Below, in pieces: positions 7,907 through 14,745 of a stretch of DNA of 39,883 bases (its first letter is position 1; each line of letters starts with the position of its first letter). The stretch lies in the NCBI GenBank assembly GCA_913055565.1, contig CAJXKP010000025.1:1-39883 (forward strand). Reading direction: 5' to 3'. The notes below the pieces were generated by a model, which saw only the letters and a list, made by a program, of their open reading frames with translations, had not been told where the DNA came from and ran no database searches. The DNA is from an uncultured Ectothiorhodospiraceae bacterium (lineage in GTDB: Bacteria > Pseudomonadota > Gammaproteobacteria > Nitrococcales > Nitrococcaceae). Both the position numbers and the translations under genes were made by a program.

Positions 7907-8973
7907 ACCGCGGTGTCCACCCATACCAGGCGGTGATCCGAGGCGGCGTAGCGCGACGGGGTGCCGATCCAGCTAGCACGGCGGCTGTCGGGGTGAGGCC
8001 AGAAAACGCCGCAGCCGTGGATGGGGAGGCGCCGATCCGGCAGCACGTAATCCAGCCTTAGACCAAAGCCGCCCAGCCAGCTCGTGAGGCTACCGGCATC
8101 GGGATGGGGAGGTTGCGGTGAGCGCTGCTGCCACTGGCGCGCGCCTGGGCTTCGTGGCACAGGGTCCTGGAGCCGCCGGTGACGGCGTAGCTCCTCGATG
8201 GCGGCATGGCAACCGCTCCCCGCAAGCGGATCGGCGTTGAGGTCGCCCATAACGGCGACCAAGCGATCGTCACCGAGGCCGCCGGGGTGGCCCCGGTCGT
8301 CGACCAGCGCCGAATCATCGTCCAGGTAGCGCTGCCAGAAGCGGATCTCGTCGCGGTTGCGGTGGTAGTTGCGGCGCTCGGTGCCGTCGAAGGTCGGTGG
8401 CGTGGGATGCGCGATCAGGCAGTGCAGCCACTGGGAGCCGACGTAAATAGGAACGTCCCAGTGGCTTTTCGAGCTCAGCGGCAGCCGGTCCGCCATGATC
8501 GCGGGATACCAATGACGCCCCTGAGGCCCCTGCGGGAGGCTGGCACCGGGGAGCGCCGCCCACGGTAAGCGGGTAAACGAGCGTACGCTCGGCCCATCAA
8601 TGGGATGGCGGGCTAGGAGTGCCATGCCATATTGGCCCGGAAAGGTGCCGAAACCGAGGGCATCGCCGGGACCGTCGGCGCGCCCATCGCCATCCAGGTC
8701 GTAACCAGAGGGCACGCCCGTATTAACCGGTGCGGTGTAGCTGTAGGGCAGGTCGAGTCCATCGGAACCGGCGGCGAGGTAATGGGAGCGAAAGAGCTCT
8801 AGGGCGAGCGGGTCGTAATCGAACTCGTTAAGGACCAGGACATCGGGTCGGATGTGACGGATGATCCGGGCGAGCGCGTCAAGCTGTGGGCTGCCTGCAA
8901 TCAGCTCGGCCGTTAAGGCACCGGGGGCGTGACGGGCCAGGGCCACGTTGAACGTCGCCAGTCGTAGAGTCAC
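7903..8973 (-). CDS. Endonuclease/exonuclease/phosphatase-family protein
   Basis: A 356-residue hydrolase of the EEP (exonuclease III/DNase I-like) superfamily. Metal and catalytic motifs are in order: TFNVAL at the start, VLVLNEFD (Glu), MGDLNADP (Asp/Asn) and ASDHRLVW (Asp-His) near the C-terminus. A segment VPSGYDLDGDGRADGPGDA looks calcium-loop-like. I chose the GTG at 8973 (MTLRLATFNVAL) because the frame further upstream reads through the tRNA-Gly gene. No signal peptide is seen. Substrate is open: nuclease, sphingomyelinase-type and phytase-type members share these motifs. The tRNA-Gly gene ends 33 nt upstream on the same strand with no terminator between. Confidence 0.85.
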   Translation of the reverse strand: MTLRLATFNVALARHAPGALTAELIAGSPQLDALARIIRHIRPDVLVLNEFDYDPLALELFRSHYLAAGSDGLDLPYSYTAPVNTGVPSGYDLDGDGRADGPGDALGFGTFPGQYGMALLARHPIDGPSVRSFTRLPWAALPGASLPQGPQGRHWYPAIMADRLPLSSKSHWDVPIYVGSQWLHCLIAHPTPPTFDGTERRNYHRNRDEIRFWQRYLDDDSALVDDRGHPGGLGDDRLVAVMGDLNADPLAGSGCHAAIEELRRHRRLQDPVPRSPGARQWQQRSPQPPHPDAGSLTSWLGGFGLRLDYVLPDRRLPIHGCGVFWPHPDSRRASWIGTPSRYAASDHRLVWVDTAV

Positions 8974-9005
8974 ATGGGATGGCGTTAATCGAGAGGTGGG
9001 GAAAC

Positions 9006-9081
9006 TGGAGCGGGGCACGGGATTCGAACCCGCGACCTTCGCCTTGGCAAGGCGACGCTCTACCGGCTGAGCTAGCCCCGC
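9006..9081 (-). tRNA. tRNA-Gly (anticodon GCC)
   Basis: Complete cloverleaf with encoded CCA (9006-9008). The acceptor arm is GCGGGGC (from 9081) with GCCCCGC. The D arm has AGCTCAGCCGGTAGAGC and the anticodon stem TCGCC/GGCGA encloses TTGCCAA, giving GCC. The T arm is GCGGG-TTCGAAT-CCCGT (one G-T pair). Confidence 0.97.
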
Positions 9082-9108
9082 TGTGCGGTCCGTCTTTTGA
9101 GTGTGCGT

Positions 9109-9137
9109 ATTAAAACCGAAAAGCGGGCTTGGTTCAA
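9109..9137 (-). promoter_or_regulatory. Promoter of tRNA-Gly
   Basis: On the minus strand, TTGAAC (9132-9137), 17-nt spacer, TTTAAT (9109-9114), about 28 nt before the mature tRNA 5' end. Confidence 0.65.
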
Positions 9138-9199
9138 GGGGTGTGGCGCAATCCGTGCCGCTGTGATGACACCACGTGGGGCGACATCTACAAGTGGGG

Positions 9200-9228
9200 T
9201 TGGAATACGACGCCAAACGCTATATATT
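9200..9228 (+). promoter_or_regulatory. Promoter of the DUF1289-CWC pair
   Basis: TTGGAA (9200-9205), 17-nt spacer, TATATT (9223-9228). The transcript would start about 22 nt before the ATG at 9257, just upstream of the GGAGG. Confidence 0.6.
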
Positions 9229-9256
9229 GTGGGGCCTTGTTTTACGGGAGGTAGGA

Positions 9257-9439
9257 ATGACAGCCGTATCCAGCCCCTGCATTGGGGTCTGCCGTTTGGA
9301 CAACGATGTCTGCGTAGGTTGTGGCCGAACAACGGCCCAGATTACGCAGTGGAGCCAGTTCACTGAGGCCGAGCGGCGCCAGATCATGCGCCAGCTGCCG
9401 GCCCCCTGCTATGAGGAAGACGGCAATGCCGGCTCATGA
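9257..9439 (+). CDS. DUF1289 family Cys-rich small protein
   Basis: A 60-residue protein with the DUF1289 signature PCIGVCRLDNDVCVGCGRT (four Cys), then the Trp/Glu-rich helix WSQFTEAERRQIM, probably a small metal-binding module of unknown function. The ATG at 9257 was chosen because GGAGG (9247-9251) sits 5 nt upstream; the frame is open further upstream without a family match. It overlaps the following CWC gene by 14 nt, so the two are translationally coupled. Confidence 0.9.
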   Translation: MTAVSSPCIGVCRLDNDVCVGCGRTTAQITQWSQFTEAERRQIMRQLPAPCYEEDGNAGS

Positions 9440-9692
9440 GACGAAGTGTTGCCCGCGCTGCGGCAACGATTTTGAATGCCGGGTGAGCAGTATTACCAGG
9501 TGCCAGTGTAATGACGTCACCATCGATAGTGAGAAGGCGGAGGAGCTCAGCCTCAGCTATGGCGACTGTCTATGTCGAGACTGTCTGGAGCTGCTTGCCG
9601 CGTCGCCCGCTGCTACGCCCGACCCGCATCAAAATCCGTCGGTGAGTGGAAATATTCGCTCTCGCGCGCGAGCTCGTCGCAGGCACGCTTAA
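9426..9692 (+). CDS. Cysteine-rich CWC family protein
   Basis: An 88-residue protein matching the cysteine-rich CWC family: KCCPRCGNDFECRV, then TRCQCNDVTI, then YGDCLCRDCLELL. The paired CxxC and CxC motifs suggest zinc binding; function is unknown. The ATG at 9426 lies inside the end of the DUF1289 gene. The last 30 or so residues are Arg/Pro/Ser rich and lie antisense to the convergent gene at 9613-9915. Only residues 1-55 look conserved, so the real conserved part may end near 9600. Confidence 0.8.
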   Translation: MPAHETKCCPRCGNDFECRVSSITRCQCNDVTIDSEKAEELSLSYGDCLCRDCLELLAASPAATPDPHQNPSVSGNIRSRARARRRHA

Positions 9693-9915
9693 GTTCCTCC
9701 AGCCGCAGCTCAGCGGTACATAAGGGCGCGCAATCGTCGCACTGCGGGTCACCGCAGGGCTGGCGCGAGTACAACCAGTACTGGATTGCGCCCGCCAGTA
9801 AGCCGTCCGCAATATCGCGGGTATCGGTCTCCTCATGGGCCTCGGCGATGGAATTACCGAGCTCCACCGCGCCTTGCGAGGCCTTGTCCGGGGCCGCCTC
9901 GTGCTCGTCGTTCAT
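9613..9915 (-). CDS. Hypothetical protein with a Cys cluster
   Basis: A 100-residue protein I do not recognise by name. The N-terminus is acidic (MNDEHEAAPDKASQGAVELG), a helical segment follows (DIADGLLAGAIQYWLYSRQP), then a Cys cluster CGDPQCDDCAPLCTAE, then an amphipathic helix LRLEELKRACDELARESEYF. Spaced Cys residues and biased amino acid use argue for a real protein, possibly metal-binding. A weak GGTGA precedes the ATG. Its 3' end overlaps the convergent CWC gene by 80 nt. Confidence 0.6.
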   Translation of the reverse strand: MNDEHEAAPDKASQGAVELGNSIAEAHEETDTRDIADGLLAGAIQYWLYSRQPCGDPQCDDCAPLCTAELRLEELKRACDELARESEYFHSPTDFDAGRA

Positions 9916-9989
9916 GCAGTCACCGCCGAATCAGTATCATTCCCGGGCGGCGATGATAGCAGTTGGCGGCCGGAGGTGGCGGCACTCGC

Positions 9990-10433
9990 TCAGTCCGCGG
10001 AAACAGCGATCTGCTGATGGAGTTGAACCGCTGCTTCAAGCGAATTGGTAATCAGGCACTCCCGTTCCGCTTGATCGAGGCACCGGGCGGCCTCGCCGCG
10101 CTCGCTCTCGCCCGGGACCACGACCTCCGCCTGGATGATGATCTCGCTGAAAACGGCTAGATCCTCGTCATCCTCGCCCGTTGCCCCCTCAACTTGACAG
10201 CTCAGGTGCCGCCATTCGAGGTCGTGCTCGAGCGCGACTTGTCTAAAGCTGAGGATGAACGCGTTGGCGATCGCCCCCATGAGCAATTGCTCGGCGGACC
10301 AGCGGTCACCGGTGCCGCCGTCGCTCGGGTGGCGACCGGTCTCGATGGTGGGCAGATTCTCGTTACTGATGGGTACGGGCCCCTCCGGGCCGCCGGTGGC
10401 CGTGGCGTTGAAACGTTCCGGCTGGGATGGCAT
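9990..10433 (-). CDS. OsmC/Ohr-like protein lacking the first catalytic Cys
   Basis: A 147-residue OsmC-fold protein. The ATG at 10433 has AGGAG 8-9 nt upstream. Family features are the substrate loop SDGGTGDRWSAEQLLMGAIA, a long helix, and the C-terminal ERECLITNSL, matching the resolving-Cys region of OsmC/Ohr (usually CPxSN). Where OsmC and Ohr have the peroxidatic Cys in the central helix (typically ALAAC), this protein reads GAIANAF with no Cys. It may therefore not be a thiol peroxidase. Another Cys (RHLSCQVEG) is on a later strand. Confidence 0.8.
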   Translation of the reverse strand: MPSQPERFNATATGGPEGPVPISNENLPTIETGRHPSDGGTGDRWSAEQLLMGAIANAFILSFRQVALEHDLEWRHLSCQVEGATGEDDEDLAVFSEIIIQAEVVVPGESERGEAARCLDQAERECLITNSLEAAVQLHQQIAVSAD

Positions 10434-10635
10434 CAATGCGAGCTCCTGTCGGTCATTGCAGGGCCTGTGGTTCCTGTCGCCGCCAGCGTATCCCATGATG
10501 AGCCGAATGCCGAGCGGGGTAGCCGGGATGGCTTTGCCTGTGGAAGCCGCAGCGCTGGCCGGCACCCCGAGCCCCGCCGTATACTCAACGCAGCGGCTGG
10601 CAAAAGCCCGACAGCACTCGGACTGGAGGCGTGCG

Positions 10636-11280
10636 ATGAATAGGCTAAAACGCGCAGTGATCGCTGGTCTTGTTGGGTTGATACTCCCCCTGCCCGGTGC
10701 GGCCGTCGCTGGCGGGGCGCGCATCGAGGCCGCTGATGGCGGCCGTACAGCTGATGCGGGCGACGGTGCCGATCTGGTCATCGAATCCTTGGACGAGGGC
10801 TCGGTAGCGGCCAAGAAGGCCTCTCGCGACAACCTCGGCGGCGCGGCCGTAACGCTGTCCGTGGCGGCCGGCGCGGCGACCGACGAGGCTGGCTTGCCCG
10901 CACCAGAGTCACGTCAGTTCAAGCTAGGCGAGCGTGCGACCATCTTTGAGGATACCTACACCATCGACTATATCGACGACATGCGGCTCAATGAGCAGGG
11001 CGAGCCCGCCCCGGTGGTGAAGGGTGTGGCTTTCGGGCGCTGGCTGGATGTGGCCGTTACCGAGGCCAGTGATGATCGGGTCGAAGCCACCGTTTACTTC
11101 GTGCGCAAGGAACCGATTAATGCCTCGTCCTCGGCCGAGCAGCCGCAGCTGGAGCTGCCCGAAGCCGATTTCGAGATGGTGTCTCGCCAGGTCCAGCTGA
11201 CGCGCGGCGTGAGTGAGCAGCTACGAATCCGAGGTGGTGGTACCCCGATCGGGGTTCGTCTCGCCTTGCCACGGCGCTGA
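10636..11280 (+). CDS. Exported protein of unknown function
   Basis: A 214-residue protein with GGAGG (10625-10629) 6 nt before the ATG. Residues 1-25 form a signal peptide (RLKRAVIAGLVGLILPLPG, cleavage near AVAGG). The rest is acidic and probably beta-rich: RATIFEDTYTIDYIDDM, VKGVAFGRWLDVAVTEA, VYFVRKEPINASS and a basic end. I recognise no enzyme motif or known domain. The likely location is periplasmic or outer membrane. It stands alone between a convergent ABC exporter and the divergent OsmC-like gene. Confidence 0.75.
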   Translation: MNRLKRAVIAGLVGLILPLPGAAVAGGARIEAADGGRTADAGDGADLVIESLDEGSVAAKKASRDNLGGAAVTLSVAAGAATDEAGLPAPESRQFKLGERATIFEDTYTIDYIDDMRLNEQGEPAPVVKGVAFGRWLDVAVTEASDDRVEATVYFVRKEPINASSSAEQPQLELPEADFEMVSRQVQLTRGVSEQLRIRGGGTPIGVRLALPRR

Positions 11281-11285
11281 GCGGG

Positions 11286-12077
11286 CTAGCGGCGCAGACG
11301 CCGGCGAGCGACGGCGGCCGCGAACCAGTAGCTGACGCCGGCATAGGCGGCGATGACCGCGAGATGGGGGAGCGTTGCGGTCGGCCACGAGCCGGTCATC
11401 AACGGACGCACCAGCGCGACGACGTGGGCGAGCGGCAGCCCATGGGCCGTCACCGCGACCAGGTCGGGGAGCTCGCTGAGGGGGAAGAAGACGCCCGATA
11501 GGAGCATCATGGGCGTCATCACCAGCGTGAAGTAGTAGAGGAAGAAGTCGTAGCTGCGCGCCACGGTGGTGACGATCATGGCCAGGCCGCCGAAGGCCAT
11601 GCCGGCGGCGAGGACCACCGGCAGCACCAGCACGGCCCGCGCGTCGGCGACCAGGCCCAATCCGGCCGCGACCGCCAGGATCGCGGCCGCGTTGATCACC
11701 GCCTTGGTGGCGGCCCAACTGATCTCGCCGAAGACGATCTCATCGACGGTCAGCGGCGTGGCCAGCATCGCCGACCAGGTCAGCTGTTGGGTCAACCGGG
11801 TGTAGGCCGAATACAAGGCCTCAAAAGTGGACGCCGTCAGGGCACTCGAGCACACGATCCCCGAGGCGAGGAAGACCATGTAGCTCATGCCCTCGACCTC
11901 ACCGACGAGCCGACCCAGCCCGTAACCGAGCCCCAGGAGGAAGATGACCGGCTCGCCAAAATTGCCCATCAGCGAGGGCACCATGAGCTTGCGCCAGACG
12001 CGCAGGTTACGGCGCCAGATGGCCGTAAAGGCCGGCGTTAGCGATGGCGGCGTCGCCAGGTAGTAGAGCAGCTGCAT
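11286..12077 (-). CDS. ABC-2 type permease, NodJ family
   Basis: A 263-residue membrane subunit of an ABC exporter. It has six hydrophobic helices and the ABC-2/NodJ hallmarks: an N-terminal amphipathic stretch (AIWRRNLRVWRKLMVPSLM), GNFGEPVIFLLGLGYGLG and the C-terminal LSGVFFPLSELPDLV. It lies 2 nt after the ATPase gene at 12080-13018, so the two form one transporter. Family members export lipo-oligosaccharides in rhizobia. Outside rhizobia the substrate is unknown, so the Nod name gives family only. Confidence 0.92.
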   Translation of the reverse strand: MQLLYYLATPPSLTPAFTAIWRRNLRVWRKLMVPSLMGNFGEPVIFLLGLGYGLGRLVGEVEGMSYMVFLASGIVCSSALTASTFEALYSAYTRLTQQLTWSAMLATPLTVDEIVFGEISWAATKAVINAAAILAVAAGLGLVADARAVLVLPVVLAAGMAFGGLAMIVTTVARSYDFFLYYFTLVMTPMMLLSGVFFPLSELPDLVAVTAHGLPLAHVVALVRPLMTGSWPTATLPHLAVIAAYAGVSYWFAAAVARRRLRR

Positions 12078-12079
12078 GA

Positions 12080-13018
12080 TCAGTCGCGCAGATCGCGTCC
12101 CGTTAGCTTGAGGAAGACATCTTCGAGATTCGCGGGCCGGTAGAGGTGGCCGCCGCCGAAGCGGGCCTCCAGGCAGTCGAGCAGGTGGCCCCGGTCGTCG
12201 GTGTATAGCAGCACCGTCTCGCCGACATCCTCCTCACGGCGGGTCGGAAGGCGCGGTTGCACCTGGCGCCAGGCCCGGGCGAGCTCGCCGCGGAGCTCGA
12301 TCACATGGGGCTCGATGAATCGCTCGATGAGCCGTTTGGGGCTGTCACAAGCGACCAGGCGGCCGTCGTCGATGATGGCGGCCCGATCGCAGAGCCGTTC
12401 GGCCTCCTCCATGTAATGGGTGGTCAGCAACAGCGTCTGGCCTTCGGCCTGGAGGCGGTGGAGGCGCGACCAGATGTACTGGCGTGCCTGGGGGTCGAGA
12501 CCGGTAGTCGGCTCGTCGAGAACGAGGAGATCGGGGTCGTTCACCAGCGCGCGTGCCAGGGTGAGCCGTCGGCGCATGCCGCCGGACAGGCCGTCGATGG
12601 CCGCATCCGAACGCTCGTCCAGGCCCGCGAATGCTAGTAGTTCGGAGAGCCGGGCCCGAGTCTCGCGTACGGGCTTGCCGAAATAGCTGCCATAGGTCAG
12701 GAGGTTCTCGGTGATCGTGAAATCCGGGTCCAGGTTGTCCGCCTGCGGTACGATCCCCGTGCGTTGGTGCATCGCCCGTGTGGCCCTGGGAATCGAGTTG
12801 CCGAGCACATGGATGCGACCCGCCGACGGCGGCGTCTGGCCGAGCATCAGCCGTAGCGTGGTCGTCTTGCCGGCGCCGTTCGGCCCGAGCAGACCGAAGC
12901 ACTCGCCGCGTTCGATGCGCAGATCCAGTCCATCGACGACAGTCGTGTTGCCGTAGCACTTGGTCAGGCCTTCGAGGGCTACGGCCGCGGTGGCAGATGC
13001 CTCAATGGGCGCGTCCAT
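12080..13018 (-). CDS. ABC transporter ATPase, NodI family
   Basis: A 312-residue ATPase partner of the adjacent permease. Walker A is GPNGAGKT (45-52), Q-loop region GIVPQADNLDPDF, signature LSGGMRRRLTLARAL, Walker B LLVLDEPTTGLDP and switch His TTHYMEEAERL. The C-terminal 70 residues (about 235-312) form the DUF4162-like tail of NodI/DrrA ATPases, ending in GGGHLYRPANLEDVFLKL. GGAGGA precedes the ATG by 6 nt. An EF-hand protein gene lies 86 bp upstream on the same strand. Confidence 0.95.
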   Translation of the reverse strand: MDAPIEASATAAVALEGLTKCYGNTTVVDGLDLRIERGECFGLLGPNGAGKTTTLRLMLGQTPPSAGRIHVLGNSIPRATRAMHQRTGIVPQADNLDPDFTITENLLTYGSYFGKPVRETRARLSELLAFAGLDERSDAAIDGLSGGMRRRLTLARALVNDPDLLVLDEPTTGLDPQARQYIWSRLHRLQAEGQTLLLTTHYMEEAERLCDRAAIIDDGRLVACDSPKRLIERFIEPHVIELRGELARAWRQVQPRLPTRREEDVGETVLLYTDDRGHLLDCLEARFGGGHLYRPANLEDVFLKLTGRDLRD

Positions 13019-13104
13019 GGGGTGTCCTCCAGGGCCTCCAACTCGTGCCGCTGGTCAGCGCTTCGGTAATAGCCACGGTGGGCGCAAGTCGTTACGCAGC
13101 GGGC

Positions 13105-13359
13105 CTAGCGCCCGCCGTCGGTTTTGCTGTCGACATCGATGAAGCGCCAGTCGGCGCGCGTGAGCTCGCCGTCGCCGTTGAGGTCGTTGGCCTTGGCCTT
13201 ATCCGGTGCGATGCCCGCCGCCTCGGCCTCCTGGATCGTCACCCGGCCATCGCCGTTGCCGTCGGCCTGGTCGAAACGCGGCTTGTCGGCGGCCGTGGCG
13301 ATGCTGGCCAAGAGCATTGTTGTGGCTAAGGCGCTGGCTAAGCCGCGTCCTAGGTGCAT
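13105..13359 (-). CDS. Exported EF-hand protein
   Basis: An 84-residue calcium-binding protein. The ATG at 13359 has GGGAGGGA 6-8 nt upstream; the frame extends further upstream but without a signal. Residues 1-24 are a signal peptide (LASALATTMLLASIATAA). Two 12-residue EF-hand loops follow: DGNGDGRVTIQE and DLNGDGELTRAD, each with acidic or Asn ligands at positions 1, 3, 5 and 12. It is probably a small periplasmic calcium binder. The same-strand ABC genes are downstream; shared transcription is possible but not shown. Confidence 0.88.
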   Translation of the reverse strand: MHLGRGLASALATTMLLASIATAADKPRFDQADGNGDGRVTIQEAEAAGIAPDKAKANDLNGDGELTRADWRFIDVDSKTDGGR

Positions 13360-13456
13360 ACCCAATCCCTCCCGGCTGAGGCATGTCACTGTAGCAGTGC
13401 CACGCCCACCGGTGTCGGTCAGCAATTCCAATGATGTGATCCCCAGGAGGCCGCGT

Positions 13457-13557
13457 GGTCGCGTTAGCCCCTGCCGAGGGACGCCATAAACCTTCCCTGG
13501 CGGCTCGACGGCCGCGTTCCGTAGCCGCAGACGCCCTTGGCAGGGGCTAACGCGACC
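13457..13557. repeat. 101-bp element with 19-bp perfect terminal inverted repeats
   Basis: GGTCGCGTTAGCCCCTGCC (13457-13475) is the exact reverse complement of 13539-13557. Pairing continues inward for five more positions (GAGGG/CCCTT, one G-T pair). The 50-nt core includes ACGCCATAAACCTTCCCTGG. From memory, similar ACGCCATAAAC cores occur in dispersed intergenic repeats of halophilic gammaproteobacteria. It lies in the 343-bp gap between divergent genes at 13359 and 13703 and has no coding capacity. Confidence 0.75.
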
Positions 13558-13702
13558 CCTCGAAGGCCAAAATGAGACTTGCTGGGTGTCGGTGTCGATG
13601 CTTGAGCCCCGGGCTTGCCGGAGCCATGCTGTTCCCGCGGGCGACCATGTGGCACGACGGTCGGGCCGTCAATCCGATAACCGGATCAGCCGGGAGGGAT
13701 GA

Positions 13703-14725
13703 ATGAGCGTGAGCGATGAACTGGACGTTCGGATCCTGTGCGGGGATCCGCGGCTGGCCTATGAATACGGTGTGGATGGCACCTTCAGCCAAGAAGAGGT
13801 TGAGGCGGTCGAGTACGCCTGCGAGGCGCTCTCCGGGCGCCCCGGCTATCGCGTCAGTGTGCTGGACGATCACAGCCGTTATATCGATGAGCTGCGCAAT
13901 AGCCCGCCGGATCTGGTGCTCAACCTCTGCGATACGGGCTATCGCAATCAGCTGGCCCAGGAGCCTAATATCGCGGCGTTTTTGGAGATGCTGGGCATCC
14001 CCTGCACCGGCTCGCCGCCGGCCGCCATGCACCTGTGCGGCGATAAATCGCTGGTACGGCATGTGGCGGCCGCCCACAGCATCCCTGTGCCCAACGAGAA
14101 GCTGGTTGATCTCAATGCCGATCCGCTGATGCTCCCGGACCTCTATCCAGCCATAATCAAGCCCAACGGCGGCTGCGGCAGCATGGGCATCGCCCCGGAT
14201 TGCGTGGTCCATGACGGTGCCGAGGCCGACGCGGTGTTGCGCCGGCTGGCCGGCGAGCTGGAGCGCCCCCAGGCGCTGATCCAGGACTTCCTGACCGGCC
14301 CCGAGTACACCCTGGGCCTGGTGGGCAACCCCGAGACGGGGTTCACCGTGCTGCCGACGCTGGAGGTGGACTACAGTGATCTGGACCCGGAGCTGCCGCC
14401 CATCCTGGCCTATGGCTCAAAGGCCGATCCCGAATCGGCTTATTGGCGCGCGCTGCGCTTCCGTCGAGCCGATCTCTCACCGGAGATCGCGGCGCAGATG
14501 ATCGACCAGGCGAGCCTGCTGTTCGGGCGACTGGGCTTTCGCGATTACGCGCGTGTCGACTTTCGCGCGGGCGCGGACGGCATCCCGCGCCTGCTGGACG
14601 CCAACTTCAATCCCACCTGGAACTGGGATGGCAAGATGGCGATCATGGCGGGCTGGCATGGCATGGACTACGGTCAGCTCCTGGAGGCCATCGTGATCGC
14701 GGCGCGCCAGCGCTACGGCATCTGA
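13703..14725 (+). CDS. D-alanine-D-alanine ligase-like ATP-grasp enzyme
   Basis: A 340-residue ATP-grasp ligase resembling Ddl, which joins a carboxylate to an amine using ATP. GGGAGG (13692-13697) precedes the ATG. Features are an N-terminal domain with PPDLVLNLCDTGYRNQLAQE, IPCTGSPPAAMHLCGDK, the ATP lysine in LYPAIIKPNGGCGSMGI, IQDFLTGPEYTLGL, and the metal site RVDFRAGADGIPRLLDANFN. The usual Ddl end (EVNTxPG) is replaced by DANFNPTWNWDG, so this is unlikely to be the cell-wall Ddl. It is convergent with a CocE/NonD gene and close to an M20 peptidase and a second ATP-grasp gene, pointing to peptide-like metabolites. Confidence 0.85.
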   Translation: MSVSDELDVRILCGDPRLAYEYGVDGTFSQEEVEAVEYACEALSGRPGYRVSVLDDHSRYIDELRNSPPDLVLNLCDTGYRNQLAQEPNIAAFLEMLGIPCTGSPPAAMHLCGDKSLVRHVAAAHSIPVPNEKLVDLNADPLMLPDLYPAIIKPNGGCGSMGIAPDCVVHDGAEADAVLRRLAGELERPQALIQDFLTGPEYTLGLVGNPETGFTVLPTLEVDYSDLDPELPPILAYGSKADPESAYWRALRFRRADLSPEIAAQMIDQASLLFGRLGFRDYARVDFRAGADGIPRLLDANFNPTWNWDGKMAIMAGWHGMDYGQLLEAIVIAARQRYGI

Positions 14726-14745
14726 ACGCCCCGCCGACGGCGGCT

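Noticed and set aside
8974..9216. N-terminal extension of the EEP hydrolase frame
   Set aside because: It would translate the whole tRNA-Gly gene; the family N-terminus starts at the GTG at 8973.
10434..10832. N-terminal extension of the OsmC-like frame
   Set aside because: It overlaps the divergent exported-protein gene. The ATG at 10433 has a Shine-Dalgarno and fits the family length.
12080..13018. Calling the ABC genes nodI/nodJ as nodulation genes
   Set aside because: The family is widespread outside rhizobia and no nod gene or lipo-oligosaccharide synthesis gene is nearby.
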